DNA of 64,000 nucleotides from Alteromonas hispanica (GCF_010500915.1 NZ_JAAAWP010000001.1:496001-560000), one strand, 5' to 3'; positions 8,768-17,831 are shown, counted from the first letter of the stretch. Numbers and translations: made by a program. Notes: a model not told the origin generated them from the sequence alone.

Positions 8768-10015
8768 ATGCAAAGTTTTTCACCGCTTTCTCCTCCGCCG
8801 CGTTTATTGATGGGCCCGGGCCCGATTAACTGCTACCCCCGCGTATTGTCGGCTATGGCAACTCAATTAGTGGGTCAGTACGACCCTGTAATGACCGGCT
8901 ATATGAACGAAGTGATGGCGCTATACCGCGACGTCTTTAATACCAAAAACCAACAAACATTCTTGGTTGACGGTACCTCACGGGCCGGCATCGAAGCAGT
9001 ACTTGTGTCGGCAATAGAGCCTGGCGATAAAGTGCTTATTCCCATCTTTGGGCGCTTTGGTCATTTGCTGGCAGAAATTGCTGAACGTGCAGATGCTGAA
9101 GTGCATACCATTGAAGTTCCCTGGGGCGAAGTATTTACGCCAGAGCAAATAGAAACTGCGATTAAAGAAGTTAAGCCGAAGATGCTGGCTACAGTGCAAG
9201 GCGATACGTCTACCACCATGCTGCAACCTCTTGCGGAAATTGGCGAGATTTGTGAGGCTCATGATGTTCTGTTTTACTGCGACGCCACGGCTTCTATTGG
9301 CGGCAACCCCTTAGACGTAGATGCGTGGAAACTCGACGCTGTATCGGTAGGTTTGCAAAAATGCTTAGGCGGCCCGTCGGGAAGTGCACCTATAACCCTT
9401 AGCGACAAATTTGTGCGCACTGTTCGCACTCGTCATCATGTTGAAGCTGGTATTCGCGACGCCCATCATGAAGGGGCAAAAGGCCCTAAAATTCGCTCGA
9501 ACTACTTCGATTTACCCATGATCATGGATTACTGGGGCGACGAGCGCTTAAACCATCATACCGAAGCGGCGAGCATGCTTTATTGCGCAAGAGAATGCGC
9601 TAGGGTGCACCTTGAAGAAGGACAACAGCAAGTAATCGCCCGTCACAAGGTTGCTGGTGATGCCATGTTGGCCGGCATTCAAGCTATGGGATTAGCCCCT
9701 TTTGGCGACCTAAAGCACAAAATGTATAACGTAGTAGGCGTGTATATCCCTGATGGCGTAGCGGGAGAAGAAGTGAGAGAAACCTTACTACTTCGCTTTA
9801 ATATTGAAATTGGCACCAGCTTTGGCCCGCTAAAAGGTAAAATTTGGCGCATTGGCACAATGGGCTACAACGCCCGAGAAGATGCGGTACTCCACACCTT
9901 ACAATCTCTTGAAACCGTTTTGAGAATGCAAGGTTACTCATGCCCAGCAGGTGCTGGTGTAGAGGCTGCACTGGCGGTTTACAATAAGGCCAACGCGGAG
10001 TCTACGAATGAGTGA
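8768..10015 (+). CDS. pucG: (S)-ureidoglycine-glyoxylate aminotransferase (PucG type)
   Basis: PLP-dependent class V aminotransferase of 415 residues. The expected reaction transfers the amino group of ureidoglycine to glyoxylate, giving oxalurate and glycine. Visible are the PLP-binding Lys198 (GLQKCLGG) and Asp172 (CDATAS). Gln37 and Asn262 (RLNHHTEA) correspond to residues that, as I recall, distinguish ureidoglycine enzymes from ordinary alanine-glyoxylate aminotransferases. It overlaps the allantoate amidohydrolase gene by 8 bases, tying it to the enzyme that makes its substrate. A good AGGAG site precedes the ATG. Confidence 0.88.
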   Translation: MQSFSPLSPPPRLLMGPGPINCYPRVLSAMATQLVGQYDPVMTGYMNEVMALYRDVFNTKNQQTFLVDGTSRAGIEAVLVSAIEPGDKVLIPIFGRFGHLLAEIAERADAEVHTIEVPWGEVFTPEQIETAIKEVKPKMLATVQGDTSTTMLQPLAEIGEICEAHDVLFYCDATASIGGNPLDVDAWKLDAVSVGLQKCLGGPSGSAPITLSDKFVRTVRTRHHVEAGIRDAHHEGAKGPKIRSNYFDLPMIMDYWGDERLNHHTEAASMLYCARECARVHLEEGQQQVIARHKVAGDAMLAGIQAMGLAPFGDLKHKMYNVVGVYIPDGVAGEEVRETLLLRFNIEIGTSFGPLKGKIWRIGTMGYNAREDAVLHTLQSLETVLRMQGYSCPAGAGVEAALAVYNKANAESTNE

Positions 10016-11243
10016 GTTCGCTGAGCTGGCTACACAAGTTATGGCGCGGTGCGAGATGTTAGGCACCTTAAGCCAGAACCCAAACTGCTTAGACAGACGT
10101 TACCTAACCGACCAGCATCGACTCGCAAATCAACTTGCGTCTGGCTGGATGATTGAGGCAGGAATGACCACATGGCAAGACGCCGTTGGTAATATTTGGG
10201 GGCGATACACATCTACTGTCCCTAACGCCCCTCGTCTTATATTGGGTAGTCACTTAGATACCGTGCCAAACGGCGGTAAATACGACGGCATGTTAGGAGT
10301 TGTTGCCGCTATTTCCATGGTAGCCATGTTCGACGGACTGCAGCGTAAACTTCCATTTCATATCGATATTGTCGGGTTCTGTGATGAAGAAGGCACCCGC
10401 TTTGGTACTACTTTACTTGGCAGTCGTGCTCTCACAGGCAAGTGGCAAGACAGCTGGCGCAATCTTAAAGATGAAGATGGCATTAGCCTTGCCCAGGCTA
10501 TGGAAAACTTTGGTCTCAACTTTGACGAAGTTTCCAGTGCCAGTATTTCCCGAACCGATATATTAGGTTACATAGAACTGCATATTGAACAGGGGCCCGT
10601 TTTAGAACAAGAAAACTTGCCAGTGGGTGTGGTTAGTGCCATTGCTGGCGCCCAGCGATTTACAATTACCATAGAGGGCATGGCAGGCCACGCCGGCACG
10701 GTTCCCATGTCTATGCGTTTTGATGCACTCGCCGCAAGCGCAGAAATGATTTTAGCAGTAGAGCGTATTAGTCATCAGCGACCTGGTGTAGTGGCCACCG
10801 TAGGCAAAATTGACAACGCCCCTAACGGCGTCAATGTCATTTCTGGGCGCACGCATTTTTCTCTTGATATACGAAGTGAAGACGACGCACTGCGAGACAC
10901 GGTATTGGCCGAAATTATGCAAAACTTCGGCGAAATTGCAGCAAAACGCAAAGTGACCTTAAGTGTAGAGCAAACACACAGCGCGCCCGCTGTTTTGTGC
11001 GATGACAACTTAAAACAAGCGTTAGTTCACGGTGTAGAGCTTAGCGGCATAGCTCCTAGAGTACTAGCCTCTGGGGCAGGTCACGACGCTATGGCTATGG
11101 CGGATATTTGCCCGGTAGCAATGCTTTTCACACGCTGTAAAGGCGGCATAAGTCACCATCCTGGCGAATCAATAAAAGAATCGGACGTTGAAGCCAGCTT
11201 ATCTGTGCTGTTTAAAACCATAGAAGACTTACGTTACACCTAG
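10008..11243 (+). CDS. allC: Allantoate amidohydrolase (M20 family)
   Basis: Zinc/manganese amidohydrolase of the AllC/HpxK/UraC group, 411 residues. It would hydrolyse allantoate to ureidoglycine, CO2 and ammonia in the cytoplasm. Metal and substrate motifs are GSHLDTVPNGGKYDG, DEEGTRFG, HIEQGPVLE and the C-terminal GHDAMAMA. The dimerisation (lid) domain lies at about 210-330. The start codon overlaps the 3-prime end of pucG, so the two enzymes are translationally coupled and ureidoglycine, which is unstable, would be passed on directly. N-carbamoyl-amino-acid hydrolases look similar, but the context favours allantoate. Confidence 0.88.
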   Translation: MSEFAELATQVMARCEMLGTLSQNPNCLDRRYLTDQHRLANQLASGWMIEAGMTTWQDAVGNIWGRYTSTVPNAPRLILGSHLDTVPNGGKYDGMLGVVAAISMVAMFDGLQRKLPFHIDIVGFCDEEGTRFGTTLLGSRALTGKWQDSWRNLKDEDGISLAQAMENFGLNFDEVSSASISRTDILGYIELHIEQGPVLEQENLPVGVVSAIAGAQRFTITIEGMAGHAGTVPMSMRFDALAASAEMILAVERISHQRPGVVATVGKIDNAPNGVNVISGRTHFSLDIRSEDDALRDTVLAEIMQNFGEIAAKRKVTLSVEQTHSAPAVLCDDNLKQALVHGVELSGIAPRVLASGAGHDAMAMADICPVAMLFTRCKGGISHHPGESIKESDVEASLSVLFKTIEDLRYT

Positions 11244-11354
11244 GGCAGCTGCGCTTTGTGACGCTTACCTATAAAAACAAGTTGCTGTTAATTTCGCATG
11301 CAAAAACATATTGAGTAACGATAAATCTACTGATTACACTTAAACGGAATATTC

Positions 11355-11720
11355 ATGAAAATCAAACGGATATATAACGATAATGAAGGTAAAAGTCATT
11401 TTGGCGAGGTTACCATTAACCTTAAAGACGGTGGCCCTATTGGTCTTCTCTCGGAAAAATTTGCAGCCGATAAAATAATATTCAGGGAAACGCCCGCCGA
11501 CTATGACTTCAAGTGGCATCCGGCACCTGCTCGTCAACTATTATTTATTTTGAAAGGTCGGGCTGAATTTACTGTTTCTAACGGCGATAGTATTGAGCTT
11601 GGCGCAGGCGATGTTTTATTGCTTGAAGATACCGAAGGTCAAGGGCATTGCTCGAAAGCGCTTTATAACGAAGTGCGACATTCTATTTTTGTCACCTTAG
11701 ATGACGATACCCATTTTTAA
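11355..11720 (+). CDS. Small single-domain cupin
   Basis: Cytoplasmic protein of 121 residues predicted to be one cupin barrel. The recognisable parts are the WHPAPARQLLFILKG strand and the GDSIELGAGDVLLLED turn that carry cupin motifs 1 and 2. It is the last gene before the terminator at 11832, so it belongs to the ureide operon. It is too short to be a two-cupin ureidoglycine aminohydrolase (about 260 residues), so I do not assign that activity. It could be a sensor or a small isomerase; no function is assigned. Confidence 0.7.
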   Translation: MKIKRIYNDNEGKSHFGEVTINLKDGGPIGLLSEKFAADKIIFRETPADYDFKWHPAPARQLLFILKGRAEFTVSNGDSIELGAGDVLLLEDTEGQGHCSKALYNEVRHSIFVTLDDDTHF

Positions 11721-11770
11721 AAAAGGCTCTTACGACTCACGCTGTTAAAATCAGAGCTATTTAAATAAAA

Positions 11771-11815
11771 GCTTTTAACGTAATCACTTTTAACATAACC
11801 ACTTTTAACATAACA
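11771..11815. repeat. 15-bp tandem repeat, three copies
   Basis: Units 11771-11785, 11786-11800 and 11801-11815, consensus ACTTTTAACATAACC. The last two differ at one position. The array lies between the cupin stop and the terminator at 11832, so it is transcribed in the 3-prime untranslated region of the operon. Confidence 0.9.
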
Positions 11816-11831
11816 GTGCTCAAATCTACTT

Positions 11832-11855
11832 AAAATGACCTTCGGGTCATTTTTT
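11832..11855 (+). terminator. Rho-independent terminator of the ureide operon
   Basis: A 9-bp stem AAAATGACC / GGTCATTTT closes a TTCG tetraloop and is followed by further T residues. This is a textbook intrinsic terminator and marks the end of the amidase-to-cupin transcription unit. Confidence 0.9.
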
Positions 11856-12244
11856 ATGTCTTCAGTTCGACAGTGCACCATTAACATCGCAAACGCACAG
11901 CTTTTGTGCATAGAAAGGGTTTATAGAGCACAGCCCACCTTGCCATCCTATATGAGTGCCTCTAAAAACGCCTTTACGAACACATCGTGCAAAGCACGTA
12001 CAAGCATTAAAGCCGTTAAAAAGTCACACAGAGTCAATTTCCAGCCTTCTAATACCTTATTTATGGCCTATTCGTACACTGTTTGTACCTTATTTGGCCT
12101 TCTACGACCTCTATAATAGGTACTAATGACCACTTGGTCAGCTTATTGCTTTATTTCTATGAGACCGCTCTTTTGTATGGCTTATTCATGCATTAGAACT
12201 TATCGACAGTCCCAGAATTACATGCAACACGGAATGCAAAAGAA
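11856..12244. promoter_or_regulatory. Promoter region of the NCS2 permease
   Basis: A 389-base gap between the operon terminator and the permease gene. Short open frames exist but look random and have no ribosome sites. The only clear signal is the RutR-type palindrome at 12127-12140, about 105 bases before the permease start. Confidence 0.5.
12127..12140. promoter_or_regulatory. RutR-type operator A
   Basis: TGACCACTTGGTCA is a perfect 6-2-6 inverted repeat matching the inner part of the RutR consensus TTGACCANNTGGTCAA known from Escherichia coli. It lies upstream of the NCS2 permease gene. A RutR-like TetR regulator is encoded at 26329-26973. Confidence 0.8.
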
Positions 12245-13765
12245 ATGGAAAAACACGTACAAAGTGAGTCTACGCGCAGTTCTCATAGTCATTCTCAAAG
12301 CAGTGACCTACTGTACAATTTAAACGATAAACCCTCTGCTTTCAGGTCACTCACTGCCGCATTTCAACATATGCTAGCTAGCTTTGTTGGCGTGATCACG
12401 CCCACATTAATCATTGCCTCCACGTTAGGTTTAACTAACTATACACCGTATTTAATTAGTATGGCCTTGTTTGTAAGCGGAATTGGTACTGCCATTCAAA
12501 CCAAACGCATAGGCCCTGTTGGAAGTGGACTGGTTGCTATTCAAGGAACCAGTTTCGCCTTTATCAGTGCGCTTTTACTGGCAGGAAATCACGTTAAGAA
12601 TTCAGGCGGCACTGAGGAGGATATCTTAGCGCTCCTGTTTGGCCTCACCATGGCGGGAGCTTTAGTAGAAGTCATTTTCAGTTTATTTATCTCAAGGCTA
12701 AAACGGATAATTACCCCGCTCACTACCGGAATAGTGATCACAGCTATTGGCTTATCCTTAATCAACGTAGGCATGACCGATTTAGCCGGTGGTTTTAACG
12801 CAGAAGGGTTTGCTGATGTGTCAAATCTTGGCGTTGGGCTGGTTGTTTTGTTAATTATTGTTTTTTTGAACGCATCCTCTAATCACTGGTTGCGCTTGTC
12901 AGCCATTTTTATTGGCATGGCTGCTGGTACCTTTTTTGTGGCGATGACAAAAGGGATAAGTTTTCAACATTTATCTACCTTACCTACCCTCTCAATTCCA
13001 CAGCCCTTTGCGTTTGGCATAGATTTCGACATTTCACTATTTTTGCCCATAGCGCTAATCTATCTTTTTAGCGCTATCGAAACAGCAGGCGATCTCACTG
13101 CAAACAGTCTTTTTTGCAAGCAGCCCATAAGCGGGCCGCTGTATTTATCTCGCATTAAGGGTGGAATTCTCGGCGATGGTATAAACTCCATCATAGGCGG
13201 TGCATTTAATACTTTTCCAAATACAACGTTTGGGCAGAATAATGGCGTTATTCAGCTTACCGGAATTGCCAGCAGAAAAGTGGGGGTTTACGTTGCAGGA
13301 ATGTTTGTGACGGTTGGCTTCTTCCCCATTGTGGGCGGCGTGCTTCAAGCTATACCCAAACCAGTGCTTGGCGGTGCCACGCTGGTTATGTTTGCTATGG
13401 TTGCTGTTGGGGGGCTTAAGTTACTGGCTAGTCATGCCCTTGATAGAAGAAGTAGCTTGGTTACCGCCTGCTCACTTGGCATTGCTATAGGCGTAATGAT
13501 GGTACCTGAAGCTTTGGCTCAACTGCCTAACTGGCTAGAAAATATTTTGCTGTCTCCTGTCACCTCGGCGGGGATAACTGCGGTTCTACTCGACCTTACA
13601 CTACCGAGAATGACAGATACCTCCCCCCATCAAGCTTTGTCTCAGACGACATCTGACTCTTCGGATTGCGAAGACCCTTCTGAGCTCTGTATATCAGCCG
13701 CGAAACCACGCTTGCCCTCGCAACCACCCTTATTTGCGAAGGCAGTAACAAAGCCTGTGAACTAG
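12245..13765 (+). CDS. NCS2 family xanthine/urate-type permease
   Basis: Inner-membrane nucleobase transporter of 506 residues with about 12-14 hydrophobic segments, in the uracil-xanthine branch of NCS2. Visible signature pieces are GPVGSGLVAIQGTSFAF, FSAIETAGDLTAN and FGQNNGVIQLTGIASRKVG, close to those of XanQ/UacT-type proton symporters. It would import xanthine or urate for the catabolic genes downstream. The start has a weak ribosome site, so the first 25 or so hydrophilic residues may be mis-assigned. It has an extended polar C-terminal tail of about 50 residues. Control by the RutR-type operator at 12127 is likely. Confidence 0.88.
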   Translation: MEKHVQSESTRSSHSHSQSSDLLYNLNDKPSAFRSLTAAFQHMLASFVGVITPTLIIASTLGLTNYTPYLISMALFVSGIGTAIQTKRIGPVGSGLVAIQGTSFAFISALLLAGNHVKNSGGTEEDILALLFGLTMAGALVEVIFSLFISRLKRIITPLTTGIVITAIGLSLINVGMTDLAGGFNAEGFADVSNLGVGLVVLLIIVFLNASSNHWLRLSAIFIGMAAGTFFVAMTKGISFQHLSTLPTLSIPQPFAFGIDFDISLFLPIALIYLFSAIETAGDLTANSLFCKQPISGPLYLSRIKGGILGDGINSIIGGAFNTFPNTTFGQNNGVIQLTGIASRKVGVYVAGMFVTVGFFPIVGGVLQAIPKPVLGGATLVMFAMVAVGGLKLLASHALDRRSSLVTACSLGIAIGVMMVPEALAQLPNWLENILLSPVTSAGITAVLLDLTLPRMTDTSPHQALSQTTSDSSDCEDPSELCISAAKPRLPSQPPLFAKAVTKPVN

Positions 13766-13924
13766 CTCACACAAGTTGCATTTATTGGTGCAACGCTTGC
13801 CCATAAATCACAGTAATGGTGCAAGTCATTTAGCAGTACAATTTATTAACATCAAGGCAACAAAGCCATCAAACAAAAATCAATTTAAAACCAATAATTT
13901 CAAACGCTTATGAAAAATAAAAAA

Positions 13925-13940
13925 TAGACCAACTGGACAA
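13925..13940. promoter_or_regulatory. RutR-type operator B
   Basis: TAGACCAACTGGACAA matches TTGACCANNTGGTCAA with two mismatches. It lies 98 bases before the TonB-dependent receptor gene. It is weaker than the other copies, but its position before another purine-uptake gene supports it. Confidence 0.6.
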
Positions 13941-14037
13941 CAAATTGGCATTTTTTCTGCTCTATAAAACAAGTCAGTAAGAACTGCGTGAAAATGCTCA
14001 CCAATAGAGCAATAAAAATATAAAATACGAGGAAGCC

Positions 14038-16473
14038 ATGAAACACACTACGTTCGCTTTATCCCCCCTTGCTCGGGCGCTTGCCATTGGTATAGGTATC
14101 GGCACTGTGGCATCAATTTCTGCCAGTGCATTTGCACAGGAAGAAACACCAAAAGAGGCAGATGTAGAAAAAATTGAAGTAACGGGCTCTCTTGGCAGCT
14201 TGCCAGGACAGGATGTAGAGTCAGTTTTCGGGTTTGGGAAATCAATTTTAGAGACTCCCCGCTCGGCATCAACTATTTCACAAGAGCAAATGGAACGTTT
14301 TAACGTCACGGATATTGACGAATTAGTGGCTTTCGCGCCAGGTACATTTACACAGTCGTTTTTCGGTGTTGCCGGCTCACTCGATGTGCGAGGTACGCCG
14401 GGTGAAAACTACTTTAGAGGTGTAAAAAGACTTGATAACCCGGGCAACTACCCCACACCAATTGGCGCGTCTAGCCGTATAGATATTGTTCGCGGTCCAG
14501 CGTCGCCTATTTACGGCCCGTCTAAAATTGGTGGCTACCTCAATTTTAATCCAAAGTCTGCACGTGCATCTTCTGGTCAATACTTAGAGTCTCCAACAGG
14601 TGCACTTTCTTACACCACAGGATCATGGAGTAAAAGCATCCTTACTGCTGAAGTTGGTGGCCCTGCCAGCGTTGGTGGAAAAGAGATGGGATACTACCTC
14701 TATGGTGAGGTGGAGAACTCTGACAGCTACTACGACAACACACAAACCGACCAATCTATTCTGCAAGCCTCTTTTAACATTGACGTTACCGACAACCTTC
14801 GTTTTGAATTTGGTGGTATGTACCATGATTTCGACGGTAACCAAGTTGCCGGTTGGAACCGTTTGACGCAGGACTTAGTTGACGACGGCACCTATATCAC
14901 GGGTACTGCATTACCGCTAGATACCGATGGTGATGGGCAGATTAGCCACGAAGAATATGGCGCCGTGAATATTGCAGGCAATAGCTTTTTTTACGTGCCT
15001 GCCGCTGCGTTTACCGACGATGAAGCCACTGAGTTGATGCAGCTTCAAAATGTAGGTACCACAAAACTAAATGGCAACCAGGTGCTTGTTGCCCCTGACG
15101 ACCAACTAGGTAATGAGGCTATAACCCTTTATTTCGATGCTATATTTTATGCTGACGATTGGGAAATTCGTAACCAATTGTTCTACGATTATTACGACAA
15201 CATCAACGAGAATGCATACGGATTTTCTCAATTCCATGAAAGTTGGGTAGTAGAAGACAAACTTATCTTCGCTACAGAGTATGAGAAAGACAGCCTATTG
15301 GCACAATTCCAATTCTCGCCTTCCATTCGTTATACAGACTTTGAACATGGCGATGACTTTACGTTTGAATACTTTAACCGTCGCGATCTGACAATGCCTT
15401 CCTCTGCATTAGATCGCCGCCTGCTGTCTACCCGCTCGGGTAAAAATTACGATAACTACGATGTGGGTAATTATCTTGATTTAGGCATAGCAGCAATGAC
15501 CGATCTCACTTGGGATTGGGGCTTAAATCTTGTGCTTGGCGTGCGTTACGACACTATCGACATTGAAAGTACCTCGCGCAGCGACTTATTACTTTTCGCT
15601 ACAGGTGATGAAACACCTGTATATGCTGAGGAGACTGTTGATGGATGGTCTTGGAATACCAGTATTTCTTACGAATTTGAATTTGGTCTTATCCCCTACT
15701 TCACCGCTGCAGAACAAGCTACGCTAGTTGCTGGGCAGGGCGCTGAAATTGGTGTAGGTCAGCTAAATCAACCAGGTTCAAGCGGTGCTTTTGATACATC
15801 AGAACTGATTGAATACGGAGTTAAAGGTTCGCTATTAGACGACACCTTATATTTCGCGCTATCGGCATTTGAACAAGAGCGTACCGACTTTAATACTCAA
15901 AACGTGGTAACAAACAACACCACCAATAACGAAGGTATTGAATTTGAACTTCGCTGGGTAGTAAACGATAACTTAGTAGTATCTGCAGGCTACACAAACA
16001 TTGAAGTTATTAACCTTACCGCACTGGAAAATGGTAACCAGTTTGGATTTTTAGGCGCTGAAGATTTAGTTAATCTTACCGATCCGTCATTGGTTTTTGG
16101 TGGTAACGTCATTGGTCTTAACCTGATTGGTGAAGGATTTGCCAACTCCGACGGTCGCAAAGCGGGTATTCCTGAAAATATTTATACCCTCACCGCTACC
16201 TACGACTTCCAAAACGGATATGCTGCCAACGTGAGTGTGGTTGATGTTGAAGAAGTGGCTTCTGGCTTTTCTGCGGCGGTAACACTGCCGGCGTATACAT
16301 TGGTTAATGCCGGTTTGTCTTATCAGGCAGAAGACTGGTCGTTCAACGTAACGGTGAAAAACTTAACCGACGAGCGCTATTTCCGTGCTAACTTCCCAGA
16401 CTTGTTTGGTAGTCAAATTGTATTGCCAGAGTTACCTCGTCACTGGAACGCCACTTTTGGGTACAAGTTCTAA
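14038..16473 (+). CDS. TonB-dependent outer-membrane receptor, probably for purines
   Basis: Outer-membrane receptor of 811 residues. A signal peptide (about 1-34, ending AFAQ) is followed by a TonB-box-like KIEVTGS segment, a plug domain (about 60-180, with RIDIVRGPASPIYGPSKIGGYLNF) and a beta-barrel ending in an aromatic residue (FGYKF). An unusual feature is a canonical EF-hand loop at residues 295-306 (DTDGDGQISHEE), expected in an extracellular loop and likely to bind calcium. The gene stands between the NCS2 permease and the NUP gene, and a RutR-type site precedes it. I infer a purine or nucleoside substrate from this context. Confidence 0.88.
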   Translation: MKHTTFALSPLARALAIGIGIGTVASISASAFAQEETPKEADVEKIEVTGSLGSLPGQDVESVFGFGKSILETPRSASTISQEQMERFNVTDIDELVAFAPGTFTQSFFGVAGSLDVRGTPGENYFRGVKRLDNPGNYPTPIGASSRIDIVRGPASPIYGPSKIGGYLNFNPKSARASSGQYLESPTGALSYTTGSWSKSILTAEVGGPASVGGKEMGYYLYGEVENSDSYYDNTQTDQSILQASFNIDVTDNLRFEFGGMYHDFDGNQVAGWNRLTQDLVDDGTYITGTALPLDTDGDGQISHEEYGAVNIAGNSFFYVPAAAFTDDEATELMQLQNVGTTKLNGNQVLVAPDDQLGNEAITLYFDAIFYADDWEIRNQLFYDYYDNINENAYGFSQFHESWVVEDKLIFATEYEKDSLLAQFQFSPSIRYTDFEHGDDFTFEYFNRRDLTMPSSALDRRLLSTRSGKNYDNYDVGNYLDLGIAAMTDLTWDWGLNLVLGVRYDTIDIESTSRSDLLLFATGDETPVYAEETVDGWSWNTSISYEFEFGLIPYFTAAEQATLVAGQGAEIGVGQLNQPGSSGAFDTSELIEYGVKGSLLDDTLYFALSAFEQERTDFNTQNVVTNNTTNNEGIEFELRWVVNDNLVVSAGYTNIEVINLTALENGNQFGFLGAEDLVNLTDPSLVFGGNVIGLNLIGEGFANSDGRKAGIPENIYTLTATYDFQNGYAANVSVVDVEEVASGFSAAVTLPAYTLVNAGLSYQAEDWSFNVTVKNLTDERYFRANFPDLFGSQIVLPELPRHWNATFGYKF

Positions 16474-16503
16474 AAGCTAGTGCGTATTGATTTTTTGTAC
16501 GAG

Positions 16504-16536
16504 TTTTAGGCTAGTTTTATGCTAGCTTTAAGCTAA
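16504..16536. repeat. 11-bp tandem repeat, three copies
   Basis: Units TTTTAGGCTAG (16504-16514), TTTTATGCTAG (16515-16525) and CTTTAAGCTAA (16526-16536). A related AAAGCTAG piece sits right at the TonB receptor stop (about 16474-16481). The array lies between the receptor gene and the terminator at 16542. Confidence 0.75.
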
Positions 16537-16541
16537 GATCG

Positions 16542-16576
16542 AAGGTAAATCTGGTTCGCTAGATTTACCTTTTTTG
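16542..16576 (+). terminator. Intrinsic terminator between TonB receptor and NUP gene
   Basis: An 11-bp perfect stem AAGGTAAATCT / AGATTTACCTT with an 8-base loop is followed by five more T residues. It ends only about 14 bases before the NUP start codon, so it either terminates the receptor transcript or acts as an attenuator through which some transcription reaches the NUP gene. Confidence 0.88.
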
Positions 16577-16589
16577 TTTGGAGTCATTT

Positions 16590-17807
16590 ATGTATTTCCG
16601 TATATTTTGCAAACCGTTAAGGTCGCTAACTACGATTTTTTTACTAAGCTTGAGTTTTTCTTCTTTTGCTGTTTACTCTTCAAGTAATGCCCATCCAACT
16701 AGTGCTTCGTTAAAACCATCTTCTGCACAAACGCAGCTTTCTTCACCAACCGAGCCCTCTTCACTTACAAAGACGCATCTTTCCAAGAAAGCAAATCAAC
16801 TCACCAAAATGAAGGTAAAAGTAGTGGTGGTGAGTATGTTCGAAATTGGTGACGATACCGAAGATACACCAGGAGAGTTTCAACTTTGGCGTGAAAGACA
16901 GTCACTGGACACTCGATACCCATTGCCCCACGGACACCACGATATTTTTGCTAATGAAGAAAAAGGCATAATAGGTATTGTTACGGGCATGGGGATAGCA
17001 AAAGCATCGGCAGCCATTATGGCGCTGGGTTTAGACAACCGCTTCGACCTGTCGCAGGCCTATTGGATTGTAGCGGGCATTGCAGGCATAGATCCTTACG
17101 ACAGCACCATTGGAAGTGCGGTGTGGACAGATTATGTAGTAGATGGCGATTTAGCCCATCAAATTGACGCGCGAGAAATACCCGAGGATTGGGATACGGG
17201 GTATTTTCCGCTGTTTACTCATAGCCCTTATGCCAATGCAGACAAGGTAAACACTCAAAAAAGCCCAAATGGCGAGGTGTTTGTACTTAATCAACAACTA
17301 GCAAAATGGGCATACGATTTAACCAAAGACACACAACTGCCTAATACTCCTGCTATGGACACCCTTCGCTCAAAGTATCAGGGCTATGAACATGCGTTAA
17401 AAAAGCCTTCAGTTAGTTATGGCTCACACCTTTCTGCATCTACCTTTTGGCACGGCGAAAAACTTAACGAGTGGGCAAACAACTGGGTATCGTATTGGAC
17501 CGGCTCTAAAGGCAACTTCATGACGTCGGGTATGGAAGACTCTGCAACACTGCAGAGCATGAGTTACTTACACAATGCGGGTCTAGTAGATAAAAACAGA
17601 ATGGTGATATTGCGCACGGCAAGTAACTTCACTATGCAGCCTCCAGGCCTTTGTGCAGCGCAAAACTTAGAAAATGAGAGCTCTGGTGAGGGCTATGCTG
17701 CTATGAGAAGCGCTATTGAGAGCGCCTACCTTGTTGGCGTTCAGTTCACTAATTACATTATTGAGCATTGGGATACTGTAAAAGACACAACACCGTCACT
17801 TGAGTAG
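16590..17807 (+). CDS. NUP-family purine nucleoside protein, exported
   Basis: Member of the NUP family (named after a yeast purine nucleoside permease), 405 residues from the ATG at 16590, which has a GGAG site six bases upstream; a longer TTG frame is less likely. A signal peptide precedes a Ser/Thr-rich linker and the NUP domain starting at KVKVVVVSMFEIGDD. The glycine-rich GIVTGMGIAKASAAI segment and the fold resemble nucleoside phosphorylases, so a periplasmic nucleoside-cleaving or -binding role is as likely as transport, because there are no multiple membrane segments. It follows the TonB receptor in the same direction. Confidence 0.82.
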   Translation: MYFRIFCKPLRSLTTIFLLSLSFSSFAVYSSSNAHPTSASLKPSSAQTQLSSPTEPSSLTKTHLSKKANQLTKMKVKVVVVSMFEIGDDTEDTPGEFQLWRERQSLDTRYPLPHGHHDIFANEEKGIIGIVTGMGIAKASAAIMALGLDNRFDLSQAYWIVAGIAGIDPYDSTIGSAVWTDYVVDGDLAHQIDAREIPEDWDTGYFPLFTHSPYANADKVNTQKSPNGEVFVLNQQLAKWAYDLTKDTQLPNTPAMDTLRSKYQGYEHALKKPSVSYGSHLSASTFWHGEKLNEWANNWVSYWTGSKGNFMTSGMEDSATLQSMSYLHNAGLVDKNRMVILRTASNFTMQPPGLCAAQNLENESSGEGYAAMRSAIESAYLVGVQFTNYIIEHWDTVKDTTPSLE

Positions 17808-17815
17808 TGACGGTG
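17791..17815. terminator. Hairpin overlapping the NUP stop codon
   Basis: CACCGTCACT and AGTGACGGTG form a perfect 10-bp stem around a 5-base loop, with the TAG stop of the NUP gene inside the structure. No T-run follows on the plus strand, so it is either a weak terminator or an mRNA-stabilising 3-prime end between two convergent genes. Confidence 0.5.
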
Positions 17816-17831
17816 GCCTCCTGTTCATACC

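Noticed and set aside
11355..11720. Cupin considered as ureidoglycine aminohydrolase
   Set aside because: That enzyme has two cupin domains and about twice this length; position in the operon alone is not enough.
11835..12323. Open frames in the gap before the NCS2 permease
   Set aside because: No ribosome sites, no recognisable domain, odd composition, and the region contains a terminator and an operator.
16590..17807. NUP protein considered as a true membrane permease
   Set aside because: It has only a signal peptide and no set of membrane segments; the core looks like a nucleoside-phosphorylase-type fold.
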